Positions 28,144 to 37,233 of a DNA stretch of 64,000 nt are shown here, in pieces. The position numbers and the translations under genes are program-made. The stretch is from NCBI GenBank assembly GCA_959347315.1, contig OY365808.1:62001-126000 (forward strand), given 5' to 3'. The first letter of the stretch is position 1. Each line of letters begins with the position of its first letter. The DNA is from Bimastos eiseni (lineage: Eukaryota; Annelida; Clitellata; Crassiclitellata; Lumbricidae). Below the pieces are notes generated by a model. That model saw only the letters and a list, made by a program, of their open reading frames with translations. It did not search any database and was not told the origin of the DNA.

Positions 28144-29085
28144 ACACTCTATAAGTGACCTCAATACACATAACAAATAAAATAGATCTGTTTTCTGGAC
28201 GGAGTAGGTATATACAATATGCATTTATTTAGTTTTACATGATAACCAATTAATATAGTCAACATTTACATCACACTTTGGTATAGTTTGGAGAAAACAA
28301 CGAACTTGAATTCTTGTCTCAATTAAATTCATTTCCTCTGACTGAATGCATCTGTTTCTAAGATTGACTAGTTCGAAAGTGACTGACCGGCGGAAACTGG
28401 CTTTTACTGCCGTAGGCGATTGAAAAAGTATCTGATCCGGAGCCAGGACGGATCTCTTGAATGTCCGCCAAGTTGACTGAAACACGACACAAGAACAGGA
28501 CATGAGAAACGTTATAAAGATATCTCGCACTATTTACACCACGCACACAGATGCCCTCCGAATTGACGACAGACGGGAAATAAAACACTTTCTTTATGAC
28601 AAATACTCTAATTATCTCCTGATGTGACCCAACTTCTGCTATAAAGTTTTATTTTACTGACATCCAGCATCATTTGATTTCATATAATAATTAGGAATAC
28701 GCCATTGAAATGACAACTGGCGAGTCACTTGGTTTTGATTGAGAGCCGATATCAGCACAACCCTCATATCATCCATTTGTTGACAAATGAAGACAGAAAT
28801 GTTGCAGAATAAATGCATGTCATCATTAGTGACTCATAAAACAAACGAAGACAACAAATGCAACAACCTAAAAATAGAATATAAGACTGAATGATAGAAT
28901 TTGTTCTGATTAAAACTCACATCGATTCGATCTCTTCTGGTTTGACCATTTTCTTGATCCTGAGTAGGTGAGAACAGACAGATCCTGATCGACAAGAAAA
29001 TGTCTCTCGTTCTTTGAAAACTTTGTTCGAACTTTTATCAGATTGGACCCTTTCTTCACAAACGCAATGGCCTGATCGACTGTTG
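13369..29085 (-). CDS. PLCD: phosphoinositide phospholipase C, delta-type (spliced; 5' end not found)
   Basis: This enzyme hydrolyses PIP2 to IP3 and diacylglycerol at membranes and depends on Ca2+. I identified 19 exons, 5' to 3': 28921-29085, 28388-28476, 27682-27806, 25598-25718, 24195-24292, 23547-23622, 23167-23257, 22245-22362, 21921-22006, 19807-19927, 19397-19482, 18749-18831, 18107-18347, 17682-17861, 17093-17200, 16188-16258, 14473-14608, 13939-14091, 13369-13451. All have GT/AG borders and compatible phases, and they sum to 2,231 nt, about 742 residues plus stop, close to vertebrate PLC-delta (about 750). The order PH, EF-hands, X, acidic linker, Y, C2, ending right after C2, indicates delta: there is no SH2/SH3, RasGEF or long C-terminal tail. 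Catalytic residues are intact. Only a short first coding exon upstream of 29,085 is missing. A small exon between 25,598 and 24,292 could also be missing, although those two join in phase. Confidence 0.9.
13556..13915. repeat. ~22-bp minisatellite in the last PLC intron
   Basis: About 15 degenerate copies of CATAACTTAATCATCTGCCA-type units fill most of the 487-bp last intron of the phospholipase C gene. Confidence 0.85.
14840..15165 (-). mobile_element. SINE/LINE-tail-like repeat
   Basis: Read on the minus strand it ends GGTGCTATAGAAAC followed by AT-rich (TAAA)-type sequence, like the 3' tails of the SINE at 62.8 kb and other copies. No clear A/B box was placed. It lies in a PLC intron. Confidence 0.35.
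15285..16035 (-). pseudogene. LINE fragment (reverse transcriptase C-terminal region, decayed)
   Basis: The minus-strand translation has pieces typical of CR1/L2/RTE-type LINE ends: a DVPQG-type motif near 15,945, [13 protein letters not shown] near 15,800, and near the end [20 protein letters not shown] followed by NLNSPYHAR. Stops and frameshifts are frequent. It is an old insertion in a PLC intron. Confidence 0.6.
16188..17861 (-). CDS. PLCD: PLC-delta-like exons: catalytic Y domain
   Basis: Exon 17682-17861 encodes [20 protein letters not shown] and [15 protein letters not shown]. Exon 17093-17200 encodes [20 protein letters not shown] and [15 protein letters not shown], including the conserved GYVLKP substrate-contact segment. 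Exon 16188-16258 encodes [18 protein letters not shown], the lead into C2. Phases are consistent (1, 1, 0). Confidence 0.93.
16845..17075. repeat. (GA)n-rich microsatellite with CA block
   Basis: GA repeats interspersed with ACAC and GACA blocks, directly downstream of the Y-domain exon 17093-17200 in transcript direction. Confidence 0.95.
17440..17665. repeat. tetranucleotide array (GACC/GACT)
   Basis: Loose tandem GACC, GACT and GACG units with occasional TTACTGACC blocks. It ends a few bases before exon 17682-17861. Confidence 0.9.
18107..18347 (-). CDS. PLCD: PLC-delta-like exon: acidic X-Y linker and start of Y
   Basis: A single 241-nt exon starts [15 protein letters not shown], passes through the acidic stretch [14 protein letters not shown] and ends with [19 protein letters not shown], the first strand of the Y domain. 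In PLC enzymes an acidic X-Y linker occludes the active site and is autoinhibitory; the composition here fits that role. Confidence 0.88.
18749..22362 (-). CDS. PLCD: PLC-delta-like exons: catalytic X domain
   Basis: Exon 22245-22362 ends with [16 protein letters not shown], carrying the first catalytic His. Exon 21921-22006 encodes [20 protein letters not shown] and ends CRCVE, giving the Ca2+-ligand Glu. Exon 19807-19927 begins DVWDG (Asp ligand) and carries [14 protein letters not shown] with the second catalytic His. Exon 19397-19482 encodes [20 protein letters not shown] with the third acidic ligand. Exon 18749-18831 encodes [14 protein letters not shown], the end of X. All key residues are present, so the enzyme is predicted active. 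Confidence 0.93.
19060..19300 (+). pseudogene. LINE 3' fragment
   Basis: The plus-strand translation gives [18 protein letters not shown], the WNxLP element near the C-terminus of CR1/L2-type LINE ORF2 proteins. It is followed by a tail with GTGCTATATAAATAACC. It is 5'-truncated and interrupted by a (C)n run. Confidence 0.65.
20156..20663. mobile_element. MITE with GGGGCCGTCCA-type inverted ends
   Basis: The left end AGGGGCCGTCCACATATTACGT is mirrored by TACGTAATATATGGATGGTCCCT at the right. The interior shows further related GTACGCATGG...GGGGTCC motifs in both halves and no transposase. The target duplication is not clear, so no superfamily is assigned. Confidence 0.6.
20690..20698. repeat. 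9-bp target-site duplication, left
   Basis: GAAAAAGTC, identical to 21,393-21,401. Confidence 0.65.
20699..21392. mobile_element. 694-bp non-autonomous DNA element with 9-bp TSD (Mutator-like?)
   Basis: The left end GGGTCGCGGACAAAACCCCT and right end (reverse complement) GGGTGTAGGACAAACTCCCC form inverted repeats that run into tandem CTCTGACAAAAACCC subterminal repeats on both sides. The flanks carry identical GAAAAAGTC. A 9-bp duplication and subterminal repeats are typical of Mutator-like elements. No transposase is present. It sits in the PLC intron between exons 21921-22006 and 19807-19927. Confidence 0.6.
21393..21401. repeat. 9-bp target-site duplication, right
   Basis: GAAAAAGTC, identical to 20,690-20,698. 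Confidence 0.65.
21738..21784. repeat. (AT)n microsatellite
   Basis: Alternating AT dinucleotides preceding a SINE fragment. Confidence 0.95.
21786..21905 (+). mobile_element. 5'-truncated tRNA-derived SINE
   Basis: Matches the body of the SINE at 51,387-51,621: CACTGCGTAGGGACCT, then GCGCACAATTGTTCTGC and a GCGCCGTCGAGG block. It ends about 15 bp from the splice donor of exon 21921-22006. Confidence 0.65.
22436..22705. repeat. (GA)n-rich microsatellite
   Basis: GA repeats with GACAGA and GTGAGAGA variants in a PLC intron, upstream (transcript sense) of exon 22245-22362. Confidence 0.95.
23167..25718 (-). CDS. PLCD: PLC-delta-like exons: EF-hand region
   Basis: Exon 25598-25718 encodes [20 protein letters not shown], a canonical EF-hand loop ([12 protein letters not shown]). 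Exon 24195-24292 encodes [20 protein letters not shown]; exon 23547-23622 contains [16 protein letters not shown]; exon 23167-23257 encodes [16 protein letters not shown] and LSLAG, the PLC EF-hand lobe that precedes the X domain. Exons 25598 and 24195 join in phase, but the second EF-hand is then several residues shorter than in vertebrate PLC-delta, so a micro-exon may be missed in this minisatellite-rich intron. Confidence 0.85.
23735..23826 (-). mobile_element. LINE 3'-tail fragment (same family as 50.2-53.3 kb)
   Basis: The minus strand reads GCGCTCGTGAATGAGCTGG, then CAAGTGGCGCTTTAGAAGTTT and GGAGATTACGATTACGA. This closely matches the 3' end of the LINE at 53,260-53,336, so it is a short 5'-truncated insertion of that family. 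Confidence 0.75.
23860..24180. repeat. purine-rich low-complexity tract
   Basis: GA/AAG-rich plus strand (GAAGAAGAG-type). The Ser/Leu/Phe-rich minus-strand open frame it contains is compositional. Confidence 0.75.
24690..24850 (-). mobile_element. tRNA-derived SINE fragment
   Basis: The minus strand shows A-box-like CCGATTGGTTAGAGCGG, then B-box-like GGTTCAATGA and TACTGTGTAGGTACCTTTAG, the same arrangement as the SINE at 51.4 kb. It abuts the 39-bp minisatellite. Confidence 0.6.
24860..25588. repeat. 39/38-bp minisatellite
   Basis: About 19 copies of a unit starting AGGGTTCAAACGAGGTTAAA. A 39-bp form (GGTTAAAGAGCAAGAG) and a 38-bp form (GGTAAATAGCACGAG) are interleaved, at first strictly alternating. 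The array ends about 10 bp from the donor of EF-hand exon 25598-25718. Confidence 0.93.
26425..27335 (-). pseudogene. second LINE family, 3' portion with internal deletion
   Basis: The minus-strand translation gives [18 protein letters not shown] (RT motif region), then directly [37 protein letters not shown] and [20 protein letters not shown], ending in a tail with GCGCTATATCAAG. The YADD catalytic segment between the first two pieces is missing, so the copy is internally deleted. It lies in the U12-type PLC intron. Confidence 0.8.
27676..27681 (-). promoter_or_regulatory. U12-type 5' splice site of the phospholipase C gene
   Basis: On the minus strand the intron after exon 27682-27806 starts GTATCCTTCG, close to the minor-spliceosome consensus GTATCCTTT. 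The acceptor before exon 25598-25718 is preceded by CCTTGAG about 14 bases upstream, resembling the U12 branch site. The flanking exons join in phase (phase 2). Confidence 0.65.
27682..29085 (-). CDS. PLCD: PLC-delta-like exons 1-3 recognised: PH domain
   Basis: Exon 28921-29085 encodes the PH start ([20 protein letters not shown]), the phosphoinositide-binding strand pattern of PLC PH domains. Exon 28388-28476 has [20 protein letters not shown], matching the PLC DIQEVR segment. Exon 27682-27806 has [20 protein letters not shown], with the conserved Trp of the C-terminal PH helix. The first of these begins in phase 1, so an upstream exon with the start codon must exist. The last ends at a U12-type donor GTATCCTT. 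Confidence 0.85.
27845..27970. repeat. (ATC)n/(ACC)n and (CAGT)n microsatellites
   Basis: ATC/ACC triplets at 27,849-27,885 followed by CAGT tetranucleotides at 27,896-27,966. Confidence 0.95.
28062..28143. repeat. (GAT)n/(GGT)n microsatellite
   Basis: GAT triplets flanking a GGT block. Confidence 0.95.
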
Positions 29086-29540
29086 CTGAAAAGTGAAGAA
29101 ACGATACGGAGTCCAATTTGGGTGCTATTGGTTTGGATTCTAGATTGATCAACCGTTAACACTTAAATCATCAGCTGACTTAGTGGAACAAAAATAATAC
29201 CTGAGATTCGGTTGAATTAAAAGACAATAGAACGCCTTTTGGGACCATTTCATTGGCAGTTGAAGCGATACAGTCTCTCTATCTGTTACAGAATTAAGGT
29301 TACGAAATCATGCAGGAGACAGACAGGAGTAAGCAAATAGAGGTCTTTAGGATTATATTTCAGGAATAGACAGAGGTCAAAGTTTTCGCGGCAAAATCTT
29401 AAATCAACAACGATCCTTGTTCTGATATAAAAATATCAGAATAAAAAGAAGATGTCATCTTCTACAAGATTTTGCAGAGAATGACTGACTGGAAGACGTT
29501 CTGAGGTCAATCATCTTAAATTAAACGCAACCACCACCAC
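29086..29540. other. 5' flank of PLC gene; first exon not located
   Basis: The first recognised PLC exon starts in phase 1, so a start-codon exon should lie at or beyond this region on the minus strand. I could not identify it with confidence. Confidence 0.35.
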
Positions 29541-30258
29541 CACCCCTCTCTCTATCTATGTCTGTCTGTTTCTGTATCTCTCCCTCTCTCCCTCTCTGTC
29601 TCTCTTTGTCTGTGTGTCTCTCTCTTTCTTTCTCCCTCTCTTTCTCTCTCACTATGTGTCTCTCTTTCTCTTTCTCTGTCTCTCTGTCTCTCTTTCTCTC
29701 ACACTCTCCCTCTCTCTGTCTGTCTGTGTGTGTCTCTCTCTTTCTCTCTCTCTTTCTGTCTGTCTCTGTCTGTCTGTCTCTCTCTCACTGTCCTTCTGTC
29801 TGTCTGCCTGTCTCTCTCACTCTCTCTGTCTGTATCTCTCTCTCCCTCTTTTTCTCTCTGTATGTCTGTCTCTCTGTGTCTCTCTCCCTTGCTGTCTCTC
29901 TCTGTCTCTCTCTTTCTGTCTCTTGCGATCTCTCTGCCACTCTTTGTCTCTCTCTGTCTTTGTTTCTGTCTGTCTGTCTCTCTATCTCCCTCTGTCTCCA
30001 TCTCTCTCACTTATTCTCTCTATGTCTGTGTCTCTCAATCTCTTTCTCTCTGTCTTTCTGTCTCTGTCTGTCTCTTCCTCTGTCTCTCTCTATCTATCTC
30101 TGTCTCTGTCTGTCTATACGACTGTCAAACAGACAGACATACAGTCTCTCTCTCTCTCTTCCTTTCTCACTCTCTGTCTCTCCCTCTATCTCTGTCTCTC
30201 AGTCTCTCTGTCTTTCTCTGCCCGTCTGTCCGTCTGTCTGTCTGTCTGTCTCTCTTAG
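29541..30258. repeat. (CT)n/(TCTG)n low-complexity block
   Basis: CTCTCTGTCTG-type repeats for about 700 bp. Open frames on both strands are periodicity artefacts. Confidence 0.95.
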
Positions 30259-30350
30259 AAGACATCTTGGCAGGGTGGAGCTGCGCTGGGGTTGGCAGAG
30301 CCTCGCGTTTAATCACATCAAATGGAAGCGCTATATAAAAATAATCGTAA
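30259..30350 (+). mobile_element. LINE 3'-tail fragment
   Basis: GGAAGCGCTATATAAAAATAATCGTAAT resembles LINE 3' tails elsewhere in the window (GCGCTGTAGAAATT...ATTACGAT). It abuts the CT block. Confidence 0.4.
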
Positions 30351-30785
30351 TGAATTAATGACCTTGCACAGTTTTGTCTGAGTTTGACAGAAAATACCCA
30401 ATGAACAATAAATTCTATTCATCCGTTATTCCTCCTCAGTAGCAAAATAAGGAACAGATGAAACCAGTGACTATAAATTCCAGCAGAACACACATAAACT
30501 AATTTAGAGCATATTCTCTTCCTCCTCCTCCTCCTTTTCCGTTTCCTCCTTCGTTAAATTTACATTTCAGCAATCGAACTCTGGAATGTTTCGGTGTATG
30601 TATGTATCAGGCTAATAATATAGAGCCTTACAAGAAGCTTTTCAATGTCGCTGAAGAATTTTCATCATTTGCCATTTTCCCATTTACAATATCCACCATC
30701 CCAATCAACACTCCCACTGCGAACATCGGAAATAGAAACCACCAGACTGTGACCAGAGATAGAAAGAGAGGCAGAATCCGATATA
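30351..30785. other. no gene recognised
   Basis: About 430 bp with no supported exon or repeat apart from a short CTC-rich stretch at 30,520-30,555. Confidence 0.4.
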
Positions 30786-30884
30786 AAGACAGAGACAGAC
30801 ACATACAGTGAGACAGACAGAAACAGAGACAGAGAGAAATAGAGACAATATTGAATCTGATGGAGTTTCAACACTCACATGACA

Positions 30885-32320
30885 TAGAGAGTCAGAGTGA
30901 GACAGAGAGTGAGTGTGAGACAGAGAGTCAGAGTGAGACAGAGAGTCAGAGTGAGACAGAGAGTCAGAGTGAGACAGAGAGTGAGTGTGAGACAGAGAGT
31001 CAGAGTGAGACAGAGGTCAGAGTGAGACAGAGAGTCAGAGTGAGACAGAGAGTGAGTGTGAGACAGAGAGTCAGAGTGAGACAGAGAGTCAGAGTGAAAC
31101 AGAGAGTCAGAGTGAAACAGAGAGTCAGAGTGAGAGAGAGAGTCAGAGTGAGACAGAGAGTCAGAGTGAGACAGAGAGTCAGAGTGAGACAGAGAGTGAG
31201 TGTGAGACAGAGAGTCAGAGTGAGACAGAGAGTGAGTGTGAGACAGAGAGTCAGAGTGAGACAGAGAGTGAGTGTGAGACAGAGAGTCAGAGTGAGACAG
31301 AGAGTCAGAGTGAGACAGAGAGTCAGAGTGAGACAGAGAGTGAGTGTGAGACAGAGAGTCAGAGTGAGACAGAGAGTCAGAGTGAGACAGAGAGTCAGAG
31401 TGAGACAGAGAGTGAGTGTGAGACAGAGAGTCAGAGTGAGACAGAGAGTCAGAGTGAAACAGAGAGTCAGAGTGAAACAGAGAGTGAGTGTGAGAGAGAG
31501 AGTCAGAGTGAGACAGAGAGTCAGAGTGAGACAGAGAGTCACAGTGAGACAGAGAGTGAGTGTGAGACAGAGAGTCAGAGTGAAACAGAGAGTCAGAGTG
31601 AAACAGAGAGTCAGAGTGAGACAGAGAGTCAGAGTGAGACAGAGAGTCAGAGTGAGACAGAGAGTCAGAGTGAGACAGAGAGTGAGTGTGAGACAGAGAG
31701 TCAGAGTGAGACAGAGAGTGAGTGTGAGACAGAGAGTCAGAGTGAGACAGAGAGTGAGTGTGAGACAGAGAGTCAGAGTGAGACAGAGAGTCAGAGTGAG
31801 ACAGAGAGTCAGAGTGAGACAGAGAGTGAGTGTGAGACAGAGAGTCAGAGTGAGACAGAGAGTCAGAGTGAGACAGAGAGTCAGAGTGAGACAGAGAGTG
31901 AGTGTGAGACAGAGAGTCAGAGTGAGACAGAGAGTGAGTGTGAGACAGAGAGTCAGAGTGAAACAGAGAGTCAGAGTGAGACAGAGAGTCAGAGTGAGAC
32001 AGAGTCAGAGTGAGACAGAGAGTCAGAGTGAGACAGAGTCAGAGTGAGACAGAGAGTGAGTGTGAGACAGAGAGTCAGAGTGAAACAGAGAGTCAGAGTG
32101 AGACAGAGAGTCAGAGTGAGACAGAGAGACAGAGTGAGACAGAGAGTCAGAGTGAGGCAGAGAGTCAGAGTGAGACAGAGAGTCAGAGTGAGACAGAGAG
32201 TCAGAGTGAGACAGAGAGTCAGAGTGAGACAGAGAGTCTGTGTGAGACAGAGAGTCAGAGTGAGACAGAGAGTGAGTGTGAGACAGAGAGTCAGAGTGAG
32301 ACAGAGAGTGAGTGTGAGCG
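30885..32320. repeat. 18-bp minisatellite, ~80 copies
   Basis: Tandem AGAGTCAGAGTGAGACAG units (18 bp) with a second form AGAGTGAGTGTGAGACAG interspersed in semi-regular groups and rare GAAACAG and GAGAGAG variants. An 18-bp unit keeps frames open on both strands, giving SETESQ, VRVRQR and LTLTLC pseudo-peptides; these are not genes. Irregular GACA repeats lead in from 30,780. Confidence 0.96.
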
Positions 32321-33685
32321 AGCCGTTAACCATTTGTCCTGGAACCAAATCGTTGGAGAGATCATTATGTATTTGGTTACAGTTGAAGTCCAAAGATGAA
32401 CAATAATTGTTGAACCTGAAAGAGTTGTTAATCTGCTCCAAGTGCCACTACGACAGATGCCAGAATAAGCAATCCATCAGACGAAGTCAATTATTAAACC
32501 AGTTATATACACAAGTGCACCAAGAGAAGCGAAAGAACAGAGCTGCTAGTTTAAGAGGTTATATCAAGTGGTTTTACTTATAACAGGTTAATTGAATGAA
32601 TAATATTATTATATTGAGTGGCTATTACTTTGTATTAACATATTTCTAGAGCGCCTCTCATAGTCTAACCTAACCAGAGGCTCTTCCAATGCGAAAGTTC
32701 CGCTGGAAAATAAGATTTTCAATTATAAGGGCAGAAACAGATGAAGACCTAGTAAAAATCAAAAAAGGACAGAAAGCGTTAAAATTTTAAACTAGATCAG
32801 GGTTGATAAAAATCGCGATTTTAAAAAAAAATCTGATTTTTTAAAATTTAAATTGGATTTATTTATTTAAATCAGATTATTTATTTGAATCGGAATTTTT
32901 TATTTGAATCGGATTTTAAAATTTTTTAATCAGAGTGCTATATTTTAAGTGCTATATTTTAAATGGACAACAGAATTCCTTATAAATTAATTATTTGGTT
33001 GGTCAAATAATTACTACCAAAACATAACATACTAACAAAGCCACAGTTAATCACTTGTTTTACTGTAAATCTAAGGTAAAACATAACACAGTAACATAGC
33101 CACAGTCACATAGTTATTTTACTGTAAATTAAAAGTTGTTTGAGTGAGGTACATTGATCATCATACTGGTACTACAAATCTTATTTATTAATATTTATCA
33201 TCTTACTAATCTGTTTTCGATATCCTATTTTCGTATAAATAGTCAACAGGTCTCTAGTTCTCTTGAAGTCTCATAATTCAATGTTTCATTGTCCAATTGT
33301 ATTTGTCTCTTATTCAGCTTTTTCAACTCCAAGATGATTTGAACGACCAAGTCCAAGCCATGAGAAAACTTTTTCACCCCCAGCCGATTATAATTATTAT
33401 ACTAAAGTGGAGTCAGTGGACACTTGGTTTAATAACTACACCAGTGTTCACTGACTACACTCAATGTAGCATGGATCTAACTTTCACCTACCAGTGTTAT
33501 TCTGATGCATCACAGCTGTCATGGAATTTGTTTCAAGTATTATTTGACACAATTATTGTACAGAAATTTTTATCATTCATTCATTCTTGAATCTTGATAC
33601 AAACTTGAAACATTTTGAAACATAGAGGACACACTGTTCTTGAACTTCCAGTGTCTGTCACCTATTGAATATTTAAATAACACAG
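32321..33685. other. intergenic, no gene recognised
   Basis: No coding exon supported. It contains a T/A-rich stretch at 32,810-32,960 with repeated AATCGGATTTT/AATCAGATT motifs, which is probably simple repeat. Confidence 0.4.
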
Positions 33686-33760
33686 TACATATGGCACACG
33701 CATTCAAAGTGTTAATGATTAATTCGACCACTAACACTTTGAATGCGTGTGCCATATGTA
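33686..33760. repeat. 29-bp-arm perfect palindrome
   Basis: Arms 33,686-33,714 and 33,732-33,760 are perfect reverse complements (TACATATGGCACACGCATTC... mirrored) around a 17-base spacer. The right arm is also the left end of the piggyBac-like remnant, so two inverted element ends may meet here. Confidence 0.85.
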
Positions 33761-34309
33761 TACGTCATTATTTTAGCGTTCCTGTGCGCGTATGCCGTAA
33801 ATATACGTCATTAAGTATACGACCATTATATATATGTATATAATGGCCTAATCTGCGTCCAGGCAATAAACTCTGCCGCGTCTTCGTTACTATGGTGTGT
33901 GATGTTATCTGGTGTATAATGATGTATTTTTTAGTGCTTACTGCAAATAATATATGCCCTGTCTTACATCAGTGTGTATGTCACTGTTCTGATCGAATGC
34001 TATCCATGGCGTCAAGCAATAGATAGACAGTTTCGGAGGCCTATGTTCCCCCAGCAGGCGTGGATGTACATGCAGATCGAACAGCCAATGAATCCCAGCC
34101 TGATGAGTCAGATGCTGTTGTGGCAGACTTCGAGCCAGAAGCCTAGAGTAGGGTTGGAGGTTGAACAAGTTCTTTGCATTTCATAGTCTTTACATTTTGT
34201 CAATAATTAGAGATTTACACGTATTCTTTGCAATGCCGATAATTGATTAAGCCTAGGTCTATATGGCGTCGCGCCAGCGTAATAAATGTTCCCGCGGTCA
34301 ATGTGTTAA
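33732..34309. mobile_element. piggyBac-like remnant
   Basis: The left end TAACACTTTGAATGCG and right end (reverse complement) TTAACACATTGACCGCGG are similar inverted termini with TTAA at the right edge, as in piggyBac elements. The left edge has CTAA instead of TTAA. A short acidic reading frame with stops (about 34,005-34,155, containing NESQPDESDAVVADFEPEA) resembles a piggyBac N-terminal region but is not intact. Confidence 0.4.
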
Positions 34310-35967
34310 TAGTTATTAATGCTAATGATTACATTTATTTTAACTGATAAACCTAAGACCACTTGTTATATTCAATAAGGTATTATCAACAAAATACGGC
34401 AGTGACTGAACACTTATTAGCGCGTTAATAAGCAGATCTATTTTATCATCGATATTCTCATTTCCAGGTAAGAACATTGATGGGCTATTATATTGAATGG
34501 ATATAATTATTGTCTGATTATTATTGACTGGTGATATTGAGTTACTACACTGACTGCTGAGCAGAGTTGTAACAAGGTTTTGAAAAGTGGGTGGTGGGTA
34601 TAATTTACATAAAATTATATTGCGCGTTATTTTGGCCCTCACTTTTTAAATTTTGGCCCCCAGAAATTTTAAAAATGGGGTGCACAAATTATCTTAATAA
34701 AAGTCATCTTATCATAATTACTCCATAGAAATGAGATATACAGAACACTTTTAAAGTATACACTATGAAGTAGGCCTACTATTTGTACAATATACATCAA
34801 TATACATGTACAGTAAAATTGCATGCAAACAATCTTTTTCCATCATCATGAGGCTTGTAACATGGTCATTGCAACAGCGCATTGGCTGGATTCCAAATAA
34901 TTTCAGCTTTAAAGTCCAAGGTTTCGAAGCATGGTCTAATGAATACCTGCCGCCTGCTAGCTACCAATCAGATCTCCTCAAAGCATCTCATCCTCCTGGG
35001 GTACAATCTTAACCAAATGGACCGCTGTGGTCAGTCTATCTGAATAGGCTCAAATGGGCCAAGCAGACAGCTGACTGAAATGCACTGGAAATAACAATTG
35101 AAACAATGATCATGCCTCATAGTAGTCCTTATAATTATATGCATCTACACACCTGTACTTGATATGCCATTCATATGCTTTGGTGCCTGTATTCGTGAAT
35201 GTGTTCGTTGTGGAACAGATATGATATTATCATAGTTTCATCCCCTATGTATAGCACAGCACTGATTATATATATATATATACCCTGGTCAATCGGTTGA
35301 TGTGTCTATTCAGAGCCGTACTCTCTGAATAGGGCTGCATAGATGAGGTTCCCTGTATGCTCAGACCTGAGCATTTATTATAATACCTGGGGGTCTCACC
35401 GACTACTCTAAGCAGACGTCGATCTCTCTCGCTCTCTTTCTCTGCATGTATATATATACACACATATATTCTATATATGTATTTGTGTATATATATGCGG
35501 CGTTTGATAGAATTCATCTAGTATTTTTTTCAGTCTATTTCTGACTTATACGCATATCTGTCGTTATTACGTAACTTTAAAATAAGCCTGAAGTCAAACC
35601 CTTGTGAATCCTATGGGCCGATGATAAGAACACTGAACGAATCATATAAACGTACGGAGAAGCAAAGGTTTTGGTAAAAGGTCATGTCTAGGTCGAGGAC
35701 ATGAGAATTAGCAGTGCAGGTGTCGGTGAATGAAGAATCAAGGTTGAGGTCAAACGAGGGAAGTGGACTATTCTTGAGTTATTCCCATAGAGCTATAGGC
35801 TAAGGCATATTTAGGTTACTAAGTACTTAGTCCTTCCTGTGCGGGTCGAGACATCGACGCACCTCCTCAATACGCCTCTGACCAAGCCCGCGTTTGGGCT
35901 TCATCCCACGACACATGTGCTGCCGTTGTGCGCGGTGTTTAGGCCTACAAGATAGGTACATGTAGAA

Positions 35968-36002
<35 letters not shown>

Positions 36003-36900
36003 ATGGTCCATTCCGAGGCATGCAGAGATTTCAATTGAAAGGAATTGACCGGCGGTGGACTTGAATATGGCACTTCTTGACTGTAGCCCCACTCAATGTG
36101 TTCAGGTTTGATTGACAAGCAGTTTATCGCACGACTGACCGCCCAGAAAACTTCTCCTTTAACGCCGCAAGATTCATGTCAACTTATAAGTTATTTAGAT
36201 CCAATATTTCATATGCATGTATACGGACATTTCTCTAGCGCCTTCATAATTGCTTACTTAATATACCAGAGGATTTCATATTGAATCAATGATTACAAAC
36301 AACTATAAGGTAGCTATAAGATGGTCGAGTAGGCCTACATTTGGCCGGAGATAACAAGGCAAATGTAAAAATTAAATAACCAGATTGTTTATTGGTTAAA
36401 AATGTCGGGATTTATGTGGAAGATCATTAGGCCTACTTGAGCCAACCTTGAGATTGCTACAAAGGTATGAAGTACTTACAGTATAATTTCCATGACCACT
36501 GCATATGAAGGTGGAAACCCATTCATCACTCATTATCGGAGCTTCCCTCTTGAAGGGAAACATTGTCAGTGTAACATTCGTTTATTGTGAGATCACATGG
36601 TTGACACATTACAATCAATAGCAGAGACTAATTTAGTATTGCCAGTTTTCAGATGAGTGAGTTTTTCGTCCAAATCAATATTTGGGGTCAACATGGTCAA
36701 CGGGACAATTATCGATTCATAAATAGGATTCTCGGGATACGATTTCTTCATACTTAGACTGCTAATGGAAGTCATGGGGTCACGATCGCGGACTCGTATG
36801 ATACCTGGAAGAAAGACTGACTGATGAATGCCAGAAGAAATCCATGAAAGAAATTAAGAGAACGAGAAGAAGAATAGATTTGTTATTTGGTGATGATATT
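34310..36900. other. intergenic, repeat remnants only
   Basis: About 2.6 kb with no supported exon. 34,565-34,690 (GTAACAAGGTTTTGAAAAGTG, ATTGCGCG) matches 45,960-46,075 in inverted orientation, so it is a dispersed repeat. AT microsatellites lie near 35,268-35,282 and 35,448-35,495, and (GACA)n at 35,968-36,002. Confidence 0.4.
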
Positions 36901-36909
36901 ACGAGCCTC

Positions 36910-37227
36910 AGAAGCAGACCCGCCGAGAGGGGGCAGAAGGCAACTGCCCAGAGGCCCAGCCATGTTTGGGGGCCCAGGCCGGACTCGCAATCAACTTATG
37001 AAATATAAAACAGTTAATATTTTATTTATTTTTGATTTATTCCTTTTTAAGCATAAGAGTACCAACACTTAACTACAAATAGTTCAAACTCCAACCATCT
37101 AAACATTACCTTTAATACTTAGCTTTTTACCGTGGATCTCGCCCACTTTCGTCTAAACTTCTAAAGCAATGACTTTATTCTTCCAAATTATGCCTCTGCT
37201 TTCAACTATAAAGTAAATAATTGATGT
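36910..37227 (+). mobile_element. 5' part of a transposon interrupted by the Polinton-type element (tentative)
   Basis: Contains CCGAGAGGGGGCAGAAGGC and GGGGGCCCAGGCC blocks, of the kind found in tips of hAT/ZMYM-type elements. It joins across the AATTTC insertion site with the transposase-like frame starting at 41,837. This is an inference from position. Confidence 0.3.
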
Positions 37228-37233
37228 AATTTC
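37228..37233. repeat. 6-bp target-site duplication, left
   Basis: AATTTC, identical to 41,819-41,824. A 6-bp duplication is the Polinton/Maverick hallmark. Confidence 0.88.

Noticed and set aside
29558..30358. Frames of up to 266 codons in both strands
   Set aside because: CT-repeat artefacts; the same region is open in several frames.
30851..32441. Arg/Val-, Ser/Glu- and Leu/Thr-rich frames up to 398 codons
   Set aside because: 18-bp minisatellite read in different phases.
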